NCBI GenBank assembly: GCA_003022925.1
Contig: PXRY01000067.1
Location: 1 to 41,711, forward strand
Origin: Halobacteriales archaeon QS_8_65_32
GTDB lineage: Archaea > Halobacteriota > Halobacteria > Halobacteriales > Halococcaceae
DNA length: 41,711 bases
Direction of reading: 5' to 3'
Shown here: positions 1-9,018 of the stretch, in pieces
Layout of the letters: every line of letters begins with the position of its first letter
How positions within the stretch are numbered: the first letter of the stretch is position 1
Position numbers and translations under genes: made by a program
Notes under the pieces: generated by a model
Told to the model about the DNA's origin: nothing
The model's database searches: none
Seen by the model: the letters and a program-made list of their open reading frames with translations, nothing else

Positions 1-439
1 CGCCTTCCGTGTTACTGAACCCGACGTACAGCGGGATGTTCTCGCTCGACGTGTCGGCGTTCGTCGCGAACACCGGTGTGCCCCGTTCCATCGCCTGGTT
101 GATCGCGCCTTCCGCGGCCCCGGTCGACCAGACCCCAGCGAGGATCGCGTCCTTGTCGCCATTCGCGAACTCCCGGATGTCCTGGACCTGCTTCTGGGCG
201 CTCTGTTGATTGGGCCGAACCTCCAGATCGATGCCCTGATCCTCGGCGTAGAACTCCGCGGCCTCGATGTACGCCGTGATCCACGCCCCGCCTCTGACGT
301 AGGCGGTCATCCCGACGCTTTCGAGCGTGTTCGACCCACCGCCGCCACCGCCGAGGGCGCCCGTACAGCCCGCGAGCGTCGTCGCGAACGCCGAGGCCCC
401 CGCCGTCTTGAGAAACGCCCGCCTGTCGAATCGTGCCAT
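1..439 (-). CDS. ABC transporter substrate-binding lipoprotein, sugar type (partial)
   Basis: The reading frame starts at ATG 437-439 and runs off the left edge, so only the first 146 residues are present. It begins with a Tat signal (RRAFLK) followed by a lipobox ending LAGC, so Cys25 should be lipid-anchored outside the membrane. A glycine-rich linker follows (about residues 29-34), then a fold start typical of ribose/sugar periplasmic-binding-like proteins (TAYVRGGAWITAYIEAAEFY; later FATNADTSSENIPLYVGFSN). It probably captures a sugar or similar solute for an ABC importer whose other genes lie outside the window. The RraA-like gene lies upstream on the same strand, 102 bp away. The substrate cannot be told from this part. 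Confidence 0.85.
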   Translation of the reverse strand, partial: MARFDRRAFLKTAGASAFATTLAGCTGALGGGGGGSNTLESVGMTAYVRGGAWITAYIEAAEFYAEDQGIDLEVRPNQQSAQKQVQDIREFANGDKDAILAGVWSTGAAEGAINQAMERGTPVFATNADTSSENIPLYVGFSNTEG

Positions 440-541
440 GCGGTTCCAATGGAACAGTGGGGGTTACAAAAAGGTTGCTAGAAGGTACCAAGCGACGATC
501 GTCGTGGATCGCGGGAAGCGACGTCCTCCCGCGATACCGTC

Positions 542-1205
542 TCAGAAGACGCCGAATTCGTCGCAGGCGTCGAGTGGCGCAACGCCATCGCGGACGGCAG
601 CGCGCACCTCGTCTTCGGTTTCTACCAACGCTTCCGCCTCCGCCAAGACGTCCTCCCGGATCGCCTCGGGCACCACGACCACGCCGTCGGCGTCGCCGAC
701 GAGAACGTCCCTGGCGCTCACCGCGACGCCGCCGACCGACGGCGCTGTGGCCCCAGTCGAGGATCTCCCATCGCGGGACCGCGTCGGCCGGCGTACAGTA
801 GCGCGCGAACACCGGGAACGACTCGTCGAGGACGAACGAGACGTCCCGAACCCCACCGTCGATGACGGCCCCTCTGGCCCCGCGGACCTGGAGGGCGACG
901 ACCGGTAGCTCGCCGAGGCGGGCGGCGATGTCGTCGTTCGTTCGATAGGTGAGTACCGCGTGTTTGGGGACCTCGCCGAGCATTTCGAGAACGGCGCGGA
1001 TGTTCGCCTCGCCGTCGACGCTGCGATTCGGCCGGCCTTCGACCGGGTAGGCGATGCCCACGGCCGTCATTCCGTCCCGAAGCGGGGCGATCCCGGGGCG
1101 CATCGTCTGATCGGCGATGCCCCGATCGTTGAGCACGTCGACGACCGCTCCAGGGTACAGCCGTTCGTATCGATCACACAGTTCGCCGAGTGACGGGTCT
1201 CCCAT
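542..1205 (-). pseudogene. RraA-like (HMG/CHA aldolase fold) protein, frameshifted
   Basis: The first about 150 codons (from ATG 1203-1205) read as an RraA/4-hydroxy-4-methyl-2-oxoglutarate aldolase-like protein, including VPKHAVLTYRTNDDIAARLG, VIDGGVRD and PADAVPRWEILDW. After DW the frame turns into arginine-rich nonsense. The family C-terminus (PSVGGVAVSARDVLVGDADG, then VVVVPEAI) continues one base away in another frame and stops at 542-544. The break lies at or beside a run of four C on the + strand (751-754); one extra base, or two missing, explains it. The rebuilt product is about 221 residues, normal for the family. It may be a real disruption or a homopolymer sequencing error. Its neighbours suggest a role in sugar or organic-acid breakdown. 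Confidence 0.8.
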
Positions 1206-1510
1206 GCCCCTCCCACCATGGCAGGGGATATGTACTGTCCGCCGACCGTCGTCTTCCCGGCGTCCGCCGACCCGTCACTCAATCGCTCCATCGACGCACT
1301 GCCCCACTGACCCGCCGTCCCTGCGTGGATTTATTAGATTCCCTCGAGACGGACGGACATGACACACGGACCCGGCGGCGTGAGAACCCCGAACCGTCGA
1401 CGTTGCCGCGACTCACCGACAACGGGTGTAACCGAACGAACCGCCAGGGCGAGGCGAGCGCGATCGAGAGCCGTTATCGATACGGACGACCCGCGGAGAC
1501 GAGGCCGATC

Positions 1511-2608
1511 GTGACGTATACCGCGGGGATCATCGGTACGGGCGGGATCGCCGGCATGGGTATTCTCGGGATGCACGACGCCGAGGCGATCGGTAACGAG
1601 AAAGTGCGGGCGAGTCACGCCGGCGGCTACGACGCGACCGACGGGATCGAACTCGTCGCCATCGCCGACGTGGACGAGGAAAAGCTGGCGACCTTCGGCG
1701 ACGCCTGGGAGATTCCCGAAGACCGCCGGTACGTCGGCCACGAGGCGATGCTCGCCGCCGAAGACCTGGACGTCGTGTCGGTCACCACGCCCTCGTTCCT
1801 CCATAGCCGACACACGATCGACGCCGCCCGATCCGAGGCCGACCCGGCGGTGATCTGGTGCGAGAAGCCGATCGCCGCCTCCGTGTCCGAAGCCGAGGCG
1901 ATGGTCGAGGTCTGCGAGGGGACCGACACGGAACTCGTGGTGAACCACTCGTTTCGCTTTACCGCAAAGCTCCAGCGGCTCCGCGATCTCGTTCACGAGG
2001 AGGGCATCCTCGGCGACGTGCACTCGGTCGCCACGCAGTTCCGCATGGAACTGCTTCGCAACTCAACGCACTTGCTCGACACGCTCGTCTATCTATTAGA
2101 CGCGAGGGCAGAGCGTGTTTCGGGGTACGTGACTGGCGAGAACGAGGCCGTCGAGTCGCTCGGGGCTGATCGAAACGTCGACGACGCGGGCGGCGGCGGG
2201 TTCGTCGTTATGGACGAGGGCACGTTCGCGACCGTCGATTGTACGATCCCCCGGGCGGACTCCTCGATGACGCTTTCGTTCGTCGGCAGCGAGGGCAAAC
2301 TCTACATGAACAATGACGACGGCGAGTGGCGCTACTGGGGCCTCGGTGGGAGCGGCCACACCCCCGAATCGCTTCCCGGCATCGATGGCGCGTGGACGTG
2401 GGACGAGGACTACGAGGCGGCGTTTCCGAACGCCGTCTCGCGGGTCGTTGCGATGCTCGACGGCGACGCATCGAACCCCTCGACCGGCCGCGACGCCACG
2501 CGATCGCTCGAGATCATCGTCGGCTTCTATGTCTCGCATTACACCGGCAGTCACGTCTCGATCCCCCTCGACCGACCGCTGCGGGACGTGGCGATTTCCT
2601 CCTGGTAA
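1511..2608 (+). CDS. Gfo/Idh/MocA family NAD(P)-dependent oxidoreductase
   Basis: 365 residues from GTG 1511-1513. This start is chosen because the nucleotide-binding motif IIGTGGIAGMG begins at residue 6, while longer in-frame starts add only arginine-rich sequence unlike the family. The Rossmann domain fills roughly residues 1-125 and holds the CEKPIAAS signature (EKP lysine). The C-terminal alpha/beta domain carries HSFRF and the long beta-sheet segment typical of sugar and inositol dehydrogenases. It should oxidise or reduce a sugar-like substrate in the cytoplasm. It is transcribed away from the RraA-like gene and the ABC lipoprotein, which fits a sugar or cyclitol catabolic locus, but the substrate is unknown. 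Confidence 0.88.
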   Translation: MTYTAGIIGTGGIAGMGILGMHDAEAIGNEKVRASHAGGYDATDGIELVAIADVDEEKLATFGDAWEIPEDRRYVGHEAMLAAEDLDVVSVTTPSFLHSRHTIDAARSEADPAVIWCEKPIAASVSEAEAMVEVCEGTDTELVVNHSFRFTAKLQRLRDLVHEEGILGDVHSVATQFRMELLRNSTHLLDTLVYLLDARAERVSGYVTGENEAVESLGADRNVDDAGGGGFVVMDEGTFATVDCTIPRADSSMTLSFVGSEGKLYMNNDDGEWRYWGLGGSGHTPESLPGIDGAWTWDEDYEAAFPNAVSRVVAMLDGDASNPSTGRDATRSLEIIVGFYVSHYTGSHVSIPLDRPLRDVAISSW

Positions 2609-2805
2609 CCAGCTAACCAGCGCTCCGGCCGGCCGCGACCGAGCGCGCCGCCGAGAACTCCGGACGACCGGGTCGACTACCGGCCGTCGATGCGCTGCGT
2701 GCGATCGAACCGGTACCATCGGCGCACCCCGACGGTCGGCCGGGCGAACGCCGGGAGACTAACGCAAGCCGCCCGTTTACAACCATCGGCGTCGAGGGTC
2801 CCGCC

Positions 2806-2862
2806 ATGACCACACTGGCCTTCCTCGTAGCCCGCGAGGACGAGCGGGGGGCGAAACGATGA
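2806..2862 (+). other. 18-codon ORF with ATGA overlap before the YihY gene
   Basis: ATG 2806 opens an 18-codon frame that ends TGA 2860-2862, overlapping the ATG of the YihY gene (2859-2861) in an ATGA. An AT-richer patch (tttaca, 2775-2780) lies about 27 bp before ATG 2806, as expected for a leaderless transcript starting at this ORF. It may be a short leader peptide coupled to yihY translation, or chance. No known motif is visible. Confidence 0.25.
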
Positions 2863-3661
2863 GCACGAACACCGGGGGGTTTCGGGCTTTGGCCGGACGT
2901 TCGTCGACCAGTTCCAGGAACGCGACGTCACGTTCATCGCGGCGAGCCTGGGGTACTACGCGTTCGTCTCGTTGATCCCGCTCCTGTTGCTCTCGCTCGT
3001 CATCGCAACGACCGTTGGCGGCCAGGACCTGGCGAACGGGATCGAAGCTCAGGTCGGCAGTTCGATGCCGGCCGGCGCGGGCCAGTTGCTCACGAGCGCG
3101 CTCTCGGGGTCGCCGGGTGCCGGCGTCGTTGCACTGCTGTGGAGCGCGCTCAAACTCTTCCGGGGGCTCGATGTCGGCTTCTCGAAGGTCTACGGCGTCC
3201 CCGGCCCCGATGGGATCGTAGAACAGGTCAAAGACGGGCTCATCACCTTCGTTGCGGTGATCCTCGGCGTCGGCGTCACGATCGCCATCGGAGCCGTCAT
3301 CTCGACCGTTTCGATCCAGGTCCCGGTCGCCGGCGTCGACCTGTTCGGCTTTCTGGTTAGCCTCGTGCTGATCCTCGCGCTGTCGATCGCGTTGTTTCCC
3401 CTCTTTTACTTTCTGCCCGACGACGTCTCGATCGGCGAGGCGATCCCCGGTGCCGTGTTCGCCGCCGTCGGTTGGACGGTCCTCCAGACGGTGTTTCGGG
3501 TCTACGCCGCGAATTCAAGCAAGTACGCGGCCTACGGCGTCATTAGTGCCGTGTTGTTGCTCGTAACGGTGCTGTATTTCGCCGGCGTTGTGTTGCTCCT
3601 CGGGGTGCTTCTGAACCGGGTCCTCGCGGGCCGGATCGACTCCCGAGGCACTGGAGCGTAG
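2859..3661 (+). pseudogene. YihY/BrkB family membrane protein, N-terminal frameshift
   Basis: The family N-terminus (FVDQFQERDVTFIAASLGYY followed by AFVSLIPLLLL) lies in the frame that continues to the stop at 3659-3661, but that frame has no start codon upstream. The natural start ATG 2859 (MSTNTGG) is in another frame. One extra G in the six-G run at 2874-2879 would join them into a 267-residue protein, normal for the family. About six hydrophobic segments follow (for example near 2960-3010, 3240-3310, 3350-3410 and 3540-3620). YihY proteins are inner-membrane proteins of uncertain transport role, formerly misnamed RNase BN. Starting at TTG 2972 instead would remove the conserved first helix. 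The cause may be real inactivation or a homopolymer error. Confidence 0.8.
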
Positions 3662-3690
3662 GTGTCACGGACCGGGTTCGCCGTACCCCC

Positions 3691-5634
3691 TTAGGACGGT
3701 ACGATGGTGATCCGCTGGCCGCGATCGATCGCCTGCTCTAATTCCTCGGCGATGGCGCTGCCCCGCGAAACCTGGATCTCGTCGCCCCGAGAGACGGTCG
3801 CAGTGAACAGGTACTCGCCGTTCGCCTGGACTTCGACGGTCTCGCCGGCGTGGCCGTCGAGTCCGACGACGACGTGGCGCGCGGTGATCTCCGGCATGAC
3901 GGCCTCGCCGGCCTGGCTTCCACCGCCACCAGCCGATCTGCCGGCACCGCCCGCGCCACCATCGGCCGACCGGCCGCCACCGCCAGCACCGCCGCCGCCG
4001 GCCGGCCCGCCCCCGGCACTGACGCCCGGTTTCTCGTCGTGGGTCCGGACGTCGATCTCGATTCCTAACCTGTTTTCGACATCGGTGATCCGGCCGCCGC
4101 CCTTGCCGATCACGCCCGGGATCTCGCTGTCTTCGACGTAGACGACCGCACGATTCGACCCCTGGAGTTCGACGTCGACGTGCCCGCGGGCGATCGAGCG
4201 GATCTCGCGTTCTACCTCCTGGCGGGCGATCCGGTTGACGCCCGATTCGCTGCCCTCCCCGTTCTCGCCGTCCAAGGGGACGGTGACGACCTGGTTATTG
4301 AACGTGTAGATCTCGTATGCCGCCTCGCCCGACTCGAAGTCCCGGATCGTGATCACCGGTCGCGCGAGGTCCTCTTCCATGAGGCCTTCCGGTACTTTGA
4401 CCTGGGTCGTCACGTCGTAGACTGTCTCGACGTCGCCGGCGTCGATGAACACGACGGTATCGACGACCTGGGGGATGAGTCCGAGTTCCACGCGACCGAT
4501 AAGCCGCTGAAGAGCGTCGATCGCTCGCGTCGCGTGGACGACCCCGACCATCCCCACCCCGGCGAGGCGCATGTCCGAGAAGACTCTGAAGTCGTTGGTC
4601 TTCCGAACCTCGTCGTAAATGGTGTAATCGGGCCGGACCATGAGCAACGAATCGGCCGTGTTCGCCATCGATCCCCCGAGTTCGGTGTACTGGGTGACCT
4701 CCGGGCCGACCTGGAGGTCTCGCGGCTTTTCCATCGTCTTAACCGAGTAGTCGCCCTCGACGAGGAACTCGGCGACGGCCTGGGCGAAGGTGGACTTCCC
4801 TGCGCCGGGCGCCCCTGAAATAAGCACGCCACGCTGGCGTTCGGACAGGCGCTCTTCGAGTTCGTCGGCGAAGCGGTAATCGGCCATCGTCGTTCGGGCG
4901 ATCGGCCGCACTGCGGTGATCTCGAGACCATCGGAAAACGGCGGTCGGGCGATCGCGATGCGGTACTCGTTCAACTGGACGATGTCCATCCCCGGTTCGG
5001 AGAGTTCGAAGAAGCCGTCCGACGACTCGCGCGCGCGGCCTTCGACCTGTGAGATCCAGCGCTTTAGATCGGCTTCGGCTGAGACGTCCTCGCTGATCCG
5101 CTCGAAGCGCATTTCGCCGACCGACCCGCGCTTGGCCATTGGCTCGACGTCGGTCTTCAAGTGGACGCTCATCGTCTCGTCGCCGAAGAAGTCCGCGAGT
5201 TCGAACGCCCCCGTCCCTTCGGCGGCCGCGTCCTCGCGTTCGCGGGCTTCGATGTACTCGATGTCGAGGCCCTTCGCGCGGGCGACTTCGGCCTGGACGG
5301 TGTCGCTCGTGACGAAGGTTGCCTCGTACTCGCTCGCGGCCTCGCGGATGAGCGCGTCGATCGCACCCGTGTTGGCGTCCCGGCGCTCGTCGGCTCCGGG
5401 CCGGCGGCCGACGTACTCGACGGTCTCGATGTCGCCGCTATTGAACAGTTCGGCGATGCGTTGCAGTTCCGCCAGGCCTTCCCAGCCGCTTTCCTCGCCC
5501 CTGTTGGCTTGGCCTTCGAGTTCGGCGACGACGGCCTCGGGTATGTAGACGCTCGCCCCGGCGAACGTGCCGTCCCCGACCGTCTCGGAGATCCGGCCGT
5601 CGACGATGACGCTCGTATCCGGTACGATATTCAT
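3691..5634 (-). CDS. PIN domain-KH domain ATPase (VirB11/PilT-like)
   Basis: 647 residues from ATG 5632-5634, chosen because the PIN start MNIVPDTSVIVDGR begins there and a TATA-like box sits 24-30 nt upstream. Order of domains: PIN nuclease-like (about 1-140, acidic Asp6 and later acidic residues), a linker, a VirB11/PilT-type ATPase (Walker A GAPGAGKST near residues 273-281; YDEVRKTNDF region), a KH RNA-binding domain (GKGGGRI near residue 512), a glycine-rich linker (about 540-575) and a small C-terminal beta domain. This is a conserved archaeal architecture, probably an RNA-processing or quality-control ATPase in the cytoplasm; its substrate is not established. It is convergent with the YihY gene and divergent from the M20 peptidase. 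Confidence 0.9.
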   Translation of the reverse strand: MNIVPDTSVIVDGRISETVGDGTFAGASVYIPEAVVAELEGQANRGEESGWEGLAELQRIAELFNSGDIETVEYVGRRPGADERRDANTGAIDALIREAASEYEATFVTSDTVQAEVARAKGLDIEYIEAREREDAAAEGTGAFELADFFGDETMSVHLKTDVEPMAKRGSVGEMRFERISEDVSAEADLKRWISQVEGRARESSDGFFELSEPGMDIVQLNEYRIAIARPPFSDGLEITAVRPIARTTMADYRFADELEERLSERQRGVLISGAPGAGKSTFAQAVAEFLVEGDYSVKTMEKPRDLQVGPEVTQYTELGGSMANTADSLLMVRPDYTIYDEVRKTNDFRVFSDMRLAGVGMVGVVHATRAIDALQRLIGRVELGLIPQVVDTVVFIDAGDVETVYDVTTQVKVPEGLMEEDLARPVITIRDFESGEAAYEIYTFNNQVVTVPLDGENGEGSESGVNRIARQEVEREIRSIARGHVDVELQGSNRAVVYVEDSEIPGVIGKGGGRITDVENRLGIEIDVRTHDEKPGVSAGGGPAGGGGAGGGGRSADGGAGGAGRSAGGGGSQAGEAVMPEITARHVVVGLDGHAGETVEVQANGEYLFTATVSRGDEIQVSRGSAIAEELEQAIDRGQRITIVPS

Positions 5635-5657
5635 ACCGAAACTACGGCTACGAACGA

Positions 5658-5664
5658 CTATAAG
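5658..5664 (-). promoter_or_regulatory. TATA-like box of the PIN-KH ATPase gene
   Basis: On the minus strand this reads CTTATAG and lies 24-30 nt before ATG 5634. That is the spacing expected for a leaderless haloarchaeal transcript, and it supports the chosen start. Confidence 0.6.
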
Positions 5665-5779
5665 GCCCCTGAAAGGCCCGCCTCGAACGATCGCCGGCGA
5701 CCGACTGGACGTCCGTGTTGTCGGTTCGTCCGGCCGACGCCGGAGCCGTGAAGTCGGTGGCCCGCGAACCGGCGATCCA

Positions 5780-7102
5780 GTGACCGATCGCGATGCACTC
5801 ATCGATCTGACCCGCGACCTCGTCTCGATCCCGAGCCACGACGACGAGACCCGCGCCGGGGACTTCGTCGAAGCGTGGCTCGCCGACCACACCGACGCCG
5901 AGGTGCGTCGCGACGACGCCGGCAACGTGATCGCCCGGCGCGCCCTCGGCGATACTCCAAGGGACCCGGACACGAACGCCGAGAGCGCTGCGAACCGTGC
6001 TGCCGGCACCGAGTCGACGACGCTCGCGTTCGTCGGCCACCACGATGTCGTCCCGCCGGACGACTCACAGGTCGTAGGGAGCCGGGCGAACGGCGAGGAC
6101 GACGGAAACGGTAGGAACGATGGGAAGAAGGGAGACGAGAGTGACGGGCGAGACGGCGACCCGGAGGGCTACGTCGTCGAGCAGCGTGACGGCTGCCTCT
6201 ACGGCCGGGGCACCGCCGACATGAAGGGCGCGCTCGCCGCCGCGATGTGCGCGTTCCGGGACGTCGCTCGCGAGGCGGCCGACGCGCCGGCTGGACCCGG
6301 CGGTCCCGATCGCGGGGACGACGGAGCTACCGAGGGCGCGATCGGGGCCGACGAACTCGTCTTCGCGAGTTTCGTCGGTGAGGAGTTGGGGGGCGTCGGC
6401 GCTCGGCACGCGATCGAGGCCGGCTTCGTGCCGACGTACGCGGTCGTCGGCGAGGGGTCGACGAACTACTCGGGAGAGGACGTCACCGACGTCGCGGTCG
6501 CGCACAAAGGCCGGCGGGCGAGCACGGTCACCGCTCGCGGCGACGCCGCGCACGCGAGCGAGCCGGACGCCGGAGAGAACGCGATCTACCGGGCCTGTGA
6601 GGCGGTCGATGTGGTTCGAAACACCGAGGCACCGACCGTCGAGATCGCCGGCGAGGAGCTGCGGGGAAGCGTCGTCGCCACCGAGATGGAGGGCGGATCG
6701 GCCTGGAACGTGATTCCGGACTCGTGTACCGTGACGATCGACGAACGGACCGTTCCCGGCGAGCGCGCGGCCCTCAAAGCGGTCGAGGGAATCGAGGACG
6801 TCGCCTGGAGCGTCGAGCAGGACCTCCCGCCGATGCGTTGCAGCAATGAAGGCTTCGCAGAAACCATACACAGAGCGGCCGCCGAAGCTCAGGAGAACAA
6901 CCCGAAGTTGGTGACGAAACCCCACGCGACCGACGCTGGCTGGCTCGCGGATGCCGGTACGGCCTGTGTGATCTGCGGGCCTGCGGAGCCAGGCGAGGCA
7001 CACACCGAAACCGAGAGCGTCTCGATTTCGGCACTGAGGCGGTGTTACCGGATCTATCGCGGAACCGCGGAAGCGATGCGCCAAACGAGAAATGGGCAGT
7101 AA
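5780..7102 (+). CDS. M20 family metallopeptidase (ArgE/DapE-like)
   Basis: 440 residues from GTG 5780-5782; the family start DALIDLTRDLVSIPSHDDET follows directly. Metal-binding and catalytic motifs are present in order: FVGHHDVVPPDD (about 85-96), GRGTADMKG (about 142-150), VGEELGG with the catalytic Glu pair, the dimerisation domain with MEGGSAWNVIPDSC, and the C-terminal HTETESV histidine. It should be a two-zinc cytoplasmic amidohydrolase that removes an acyl group from an amino acid or cleaves a small peptide. It could be a succinyl-diaminopimelate desuccinylase, an acetylornithine deacetylase or a general aminoacylase. A charged low-complexity insert (about residues 97-132, rich in G, D, N, K) interrupts the region between the first two motifs. 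Confidence 0.85.
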   Translation: MTDRDALIDLTRDLVSIPSHDDETRAGDFVEAWLADHTDAEVRRDDAGNVIARRALGDTPRDPDTNAESAANRAAGTESTTLAFVGHHDVVPPDDSQVVGSRANGEDDGNGRNDGKKGDESDGRDGDPEGYVVEQRDGCLYGRGTADMKGALAAAMCAFRDVAREAADAPAGPGGPDRGDDGATEGAIGADELVFASFVGEELGGVGARHAIEAGFVPTYAVVGEGSTNYSGEDVTDVAVAHKGRRASTVTARGDAAHASEPDAGENAIYRACEAVDVVRNTEAPTVEIAGEELRGSVVATEMEGGSAWNVIPDSCTVTIDERTVPGERAALKAVEGIEDVAWSVEQDLPPMRCSNEGFAETIHRAAAEAQENNPKLVTKPHATDAGWLADAGTACVICGPAEPGEAHTETESVSISALRRCYRIYRGTAEAMRQTRNGQ

Positions 7103-7163
7103 GTTTACTGATGAAGGACCGATGGAGCGCCGATCGACGCTGATCCGCGGCCACGAACGATTT

Positions 7164-7335
7164 GAAAGCCCCCGACGCGCTCGGCTCGGGGGGCTCGCTG
7201 TGCTCCTCGTCGCTCATGGTTCAAGAGGCGCGGAGCGCCTCTTGTCATCACGAAACTTTCGAACGACTTCGTTCGCTTCTGTGGTGCTTGCGTCGCCCGC
7301 CATCGCCGAGCGGTCGGCCCCTTTCAGTCCCGCCC
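7164..7335. repeat. Intergenic hairpin element, copy A (terminal inverted repeats)
   Basis: Lies in the 382-bp gap between the M20 and M32 genes. Imperfect inverted ends of about 21 nt are at 7164-7185 (GAAAGCCCCCGACG...) and 7305-7325 (...GGCCCCTTTC), followed by agtcccgccc. Inside is a perfect 9-bp stem with a 3-nt loop, AAGAGGCGC-GGA-GCGCCTCTT (7223-7243), and a second hairpin CGAACG-ACTT-CGTTCG (7260-7275). No gene is seen here. The 21 nt at 7316-7336 recur exactly at 22489-22509. Confidence 0.7.
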
Positions 7336-7484
7336 GTGATGGCTGTTCGACGGACAATTACATAGGTTGCGGCTACTGTACTGAACCGCGAATCCGCTGA
7401 ATGCACGCCGATCGACCGACAGGGGAAACGGGAAGTGTGCCGGAGGCGTGGATTTGATACTCTCTCGGTGTTCCCGTATCTCCC

Positions 7485-8993
7485 ATGGCGACCGAAGCGA
7501 CGCAAGCGGACGACCCCGACGCCTACGCCGAGTTGATGGACCGCTACGGCCGGATTTCGGCGATCGGCGACGCCTCGGGAGTGCTTGGCTGGGACCAGCA
7601 GGTGATGATGCCAGAAGGCGGCACGCCTGCGCGCTCGAAACAGCTGTCGGCGCTGTCGGCGACGAGCCACGAACTGCTGACCACGGACGAGTTCGGCGAC
7701 GCCTTAGAAGCCGCCGAAAGCGCCGACCTCGATGACGGCCAAAGGGCTGCCGTCCGGGAGATCCGACGGAAGCACGAGCGGGCCGTCCGCGTCGATACCG
7801 ACCTCGTCGAACGCATCTCACGGACCACCTCCGAGGCCCTGCCCGTCTGGACGCAAGCAAAGGACGAGGACGACTTCGACTCGTTCGCGCCGGTTCTCGA
7901 CGACCTCGTAGACCTCAAACGCGAGTACGCCCGGCAGATCGACCCCGACGCCGATCCCTACGAGGTGCTCTTCGCCGACTACGAACCCTATCTCGGTCTC
8001 GACACCGCAGAGCGTGTTCTGGGCAGGCTCCGCGAGGAGTTGGTGCCGCTGATCGACGCCATCGAGGAATCCGAGGCCGACCTCGCAGACCCCTTCTCGG
8101 GGACGTACCCCGAGGCCGACCAGGAGGCACTCGCTCGCGACACGCTCGACCTATTGGGTTACGACTGGGACCGGGGCCGCCTCGACGTCTCCGCACACCC
8201 CTTCACCTCGGGCACGCAGTTCGACGCCCGGATCACGACTCGCTTCGACGAGAGCGATCCCCTGGGCGCACTGACGAGTACAGTGCACGAGTTCGGCCAC
8301 GCGACCTACGCGCTCGGCCTGCCCGACGACTCGTATGGAACGCCGCTCGGCGAGGCGCGAGATCTGTCGGTGCATGAGTCCCAGTCGCGACTCTGGGAGA
8401 ACCACGTCGGCCGATCCCAGCCGTTCTGGAACCTACTCGCCCCCGCGGTCGAGGAGCGGTTGGACACCGACGCGTCCCCCCAGGATTTTTACGAAGCGGC
8501 CAATCGCATCTACCCCGAGAACCGCATTCGGGTCGAAGCCGACGAACTCACTTACCACATGCACATCGTGCTCCGCTTCGAGATCGAGCGCGACCTGATC
8601 TCGGGGGACCTCGCCGTTGAGGACGTCCCCGAGGTCTGGAACGAGAAGATGGACGAGTATCTGGGGGTCACCCCCGACACCGACGCCGAAGGCTGCTTGC
8701 AGGACATCCACTGGTCGCACGGTTCCTTCGGCTACTTCCCGACGTACTCGCTCGGCAGCGTACTCGCCGCCCAGTTGCACGACGCCGCAGCAGCCGAGAT
8801 CGACGACCTCGACGGGCATGTCGAAGCCGGCGAGTTCGACGCGCTGCACGAGTGGCTCACCGCGAACGTCCACCGCCACGGGAAGCGATACCGCACGCCC
8901 GAACTCGTTGAGGAGGCGACCGGCTCGGAGTACTCGGCCGACGCCTTCCTCGACTACGCGAACGAGAAGTTCGCCGCGCTGTACGACCTCTGA
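7485..8993 (+). CDS. M32 family carboxypeptidase (thermostable carboxypeptidase Taq type)
   Basis: 502 residues, the usual family length, starting at ATG 7485. All M32 signatures are visible: the HPFTSG segment, the zinc site HEFGH near residues 268-272, the second motif HESQSRLWEN supplying a further metal ligand, IRVEADELTYHMHIVLRFEI and GYFPTYSLGS. The enzyme removes single amino acids from the C-terminus of peptides and acts in the cytoplasm; no signal peptide is present. It follows the M20 peptidase gene on the same strand but is separated from it by repeat element A, so the two probably have separate promoters. A role in peptide turnover is the straightforward inference. Confidence 0.95.
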   Translation: MATEATQADDPDAYAELMDRYGRISAIGDASGVLGWDQQVMMPEGGTPARSKQLSALSATSHELLTTDEFGDALEAAESADLDDGQRAAVREIRRKHERAVRVDTDLVERISRTTSEALPVWTQAKDEDDFDSFAPVLDDLVDLKREYARQIDPDADPYEVLFADYEPYLGLDTAERVLGRLREELVPLIDAIEESEADLADPFSGTYPEADQEALARDTLDLLGYDWDRGRLDVSAHPFTSGTQFDARITTRFDESDPLGALTSTVHEFGHATYALGLPDDSYGTPLGEARDLSVHESQSRLWENHVGRSQPFWNLLAPAVEERLDTDASPQDFYEAANRIYPENRIRVEADELTYHMHIVLRFEIERDLISGDLAVEDVPEVWNEKMDEYLGVTPDTDAEGCLQDIHWSHGSFGYFPTYSLGSVLAAQLHDAAAAEIDDLDGHVEAGEFDALHEWLTANVHRHGKRYRTPELVEEATGSEYSADAFLDYANEKFAALYDL

Positions 8994-9018
8994 GGCCGCC
9001 GGCGACATGTACGAGCGG

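Noticed and set aside
1359-1514. Small ORF (about 50 codons) from ATG 1359 with a TATA-like ttatta upstream
   Set aside because: The product is arginine-rich nonsense and it ends at the GTG start of the dehydrogenase. The promoter box may instead serve that gene with a long leader.
2972-3661. YihY starting at TTG 2972 as an intact gene
   Set aside because: The conserved first helix and the FVDQFQERDVTFIAASLGYY segment lie upstream in the same frame, so the gene is longer and frameshifted.
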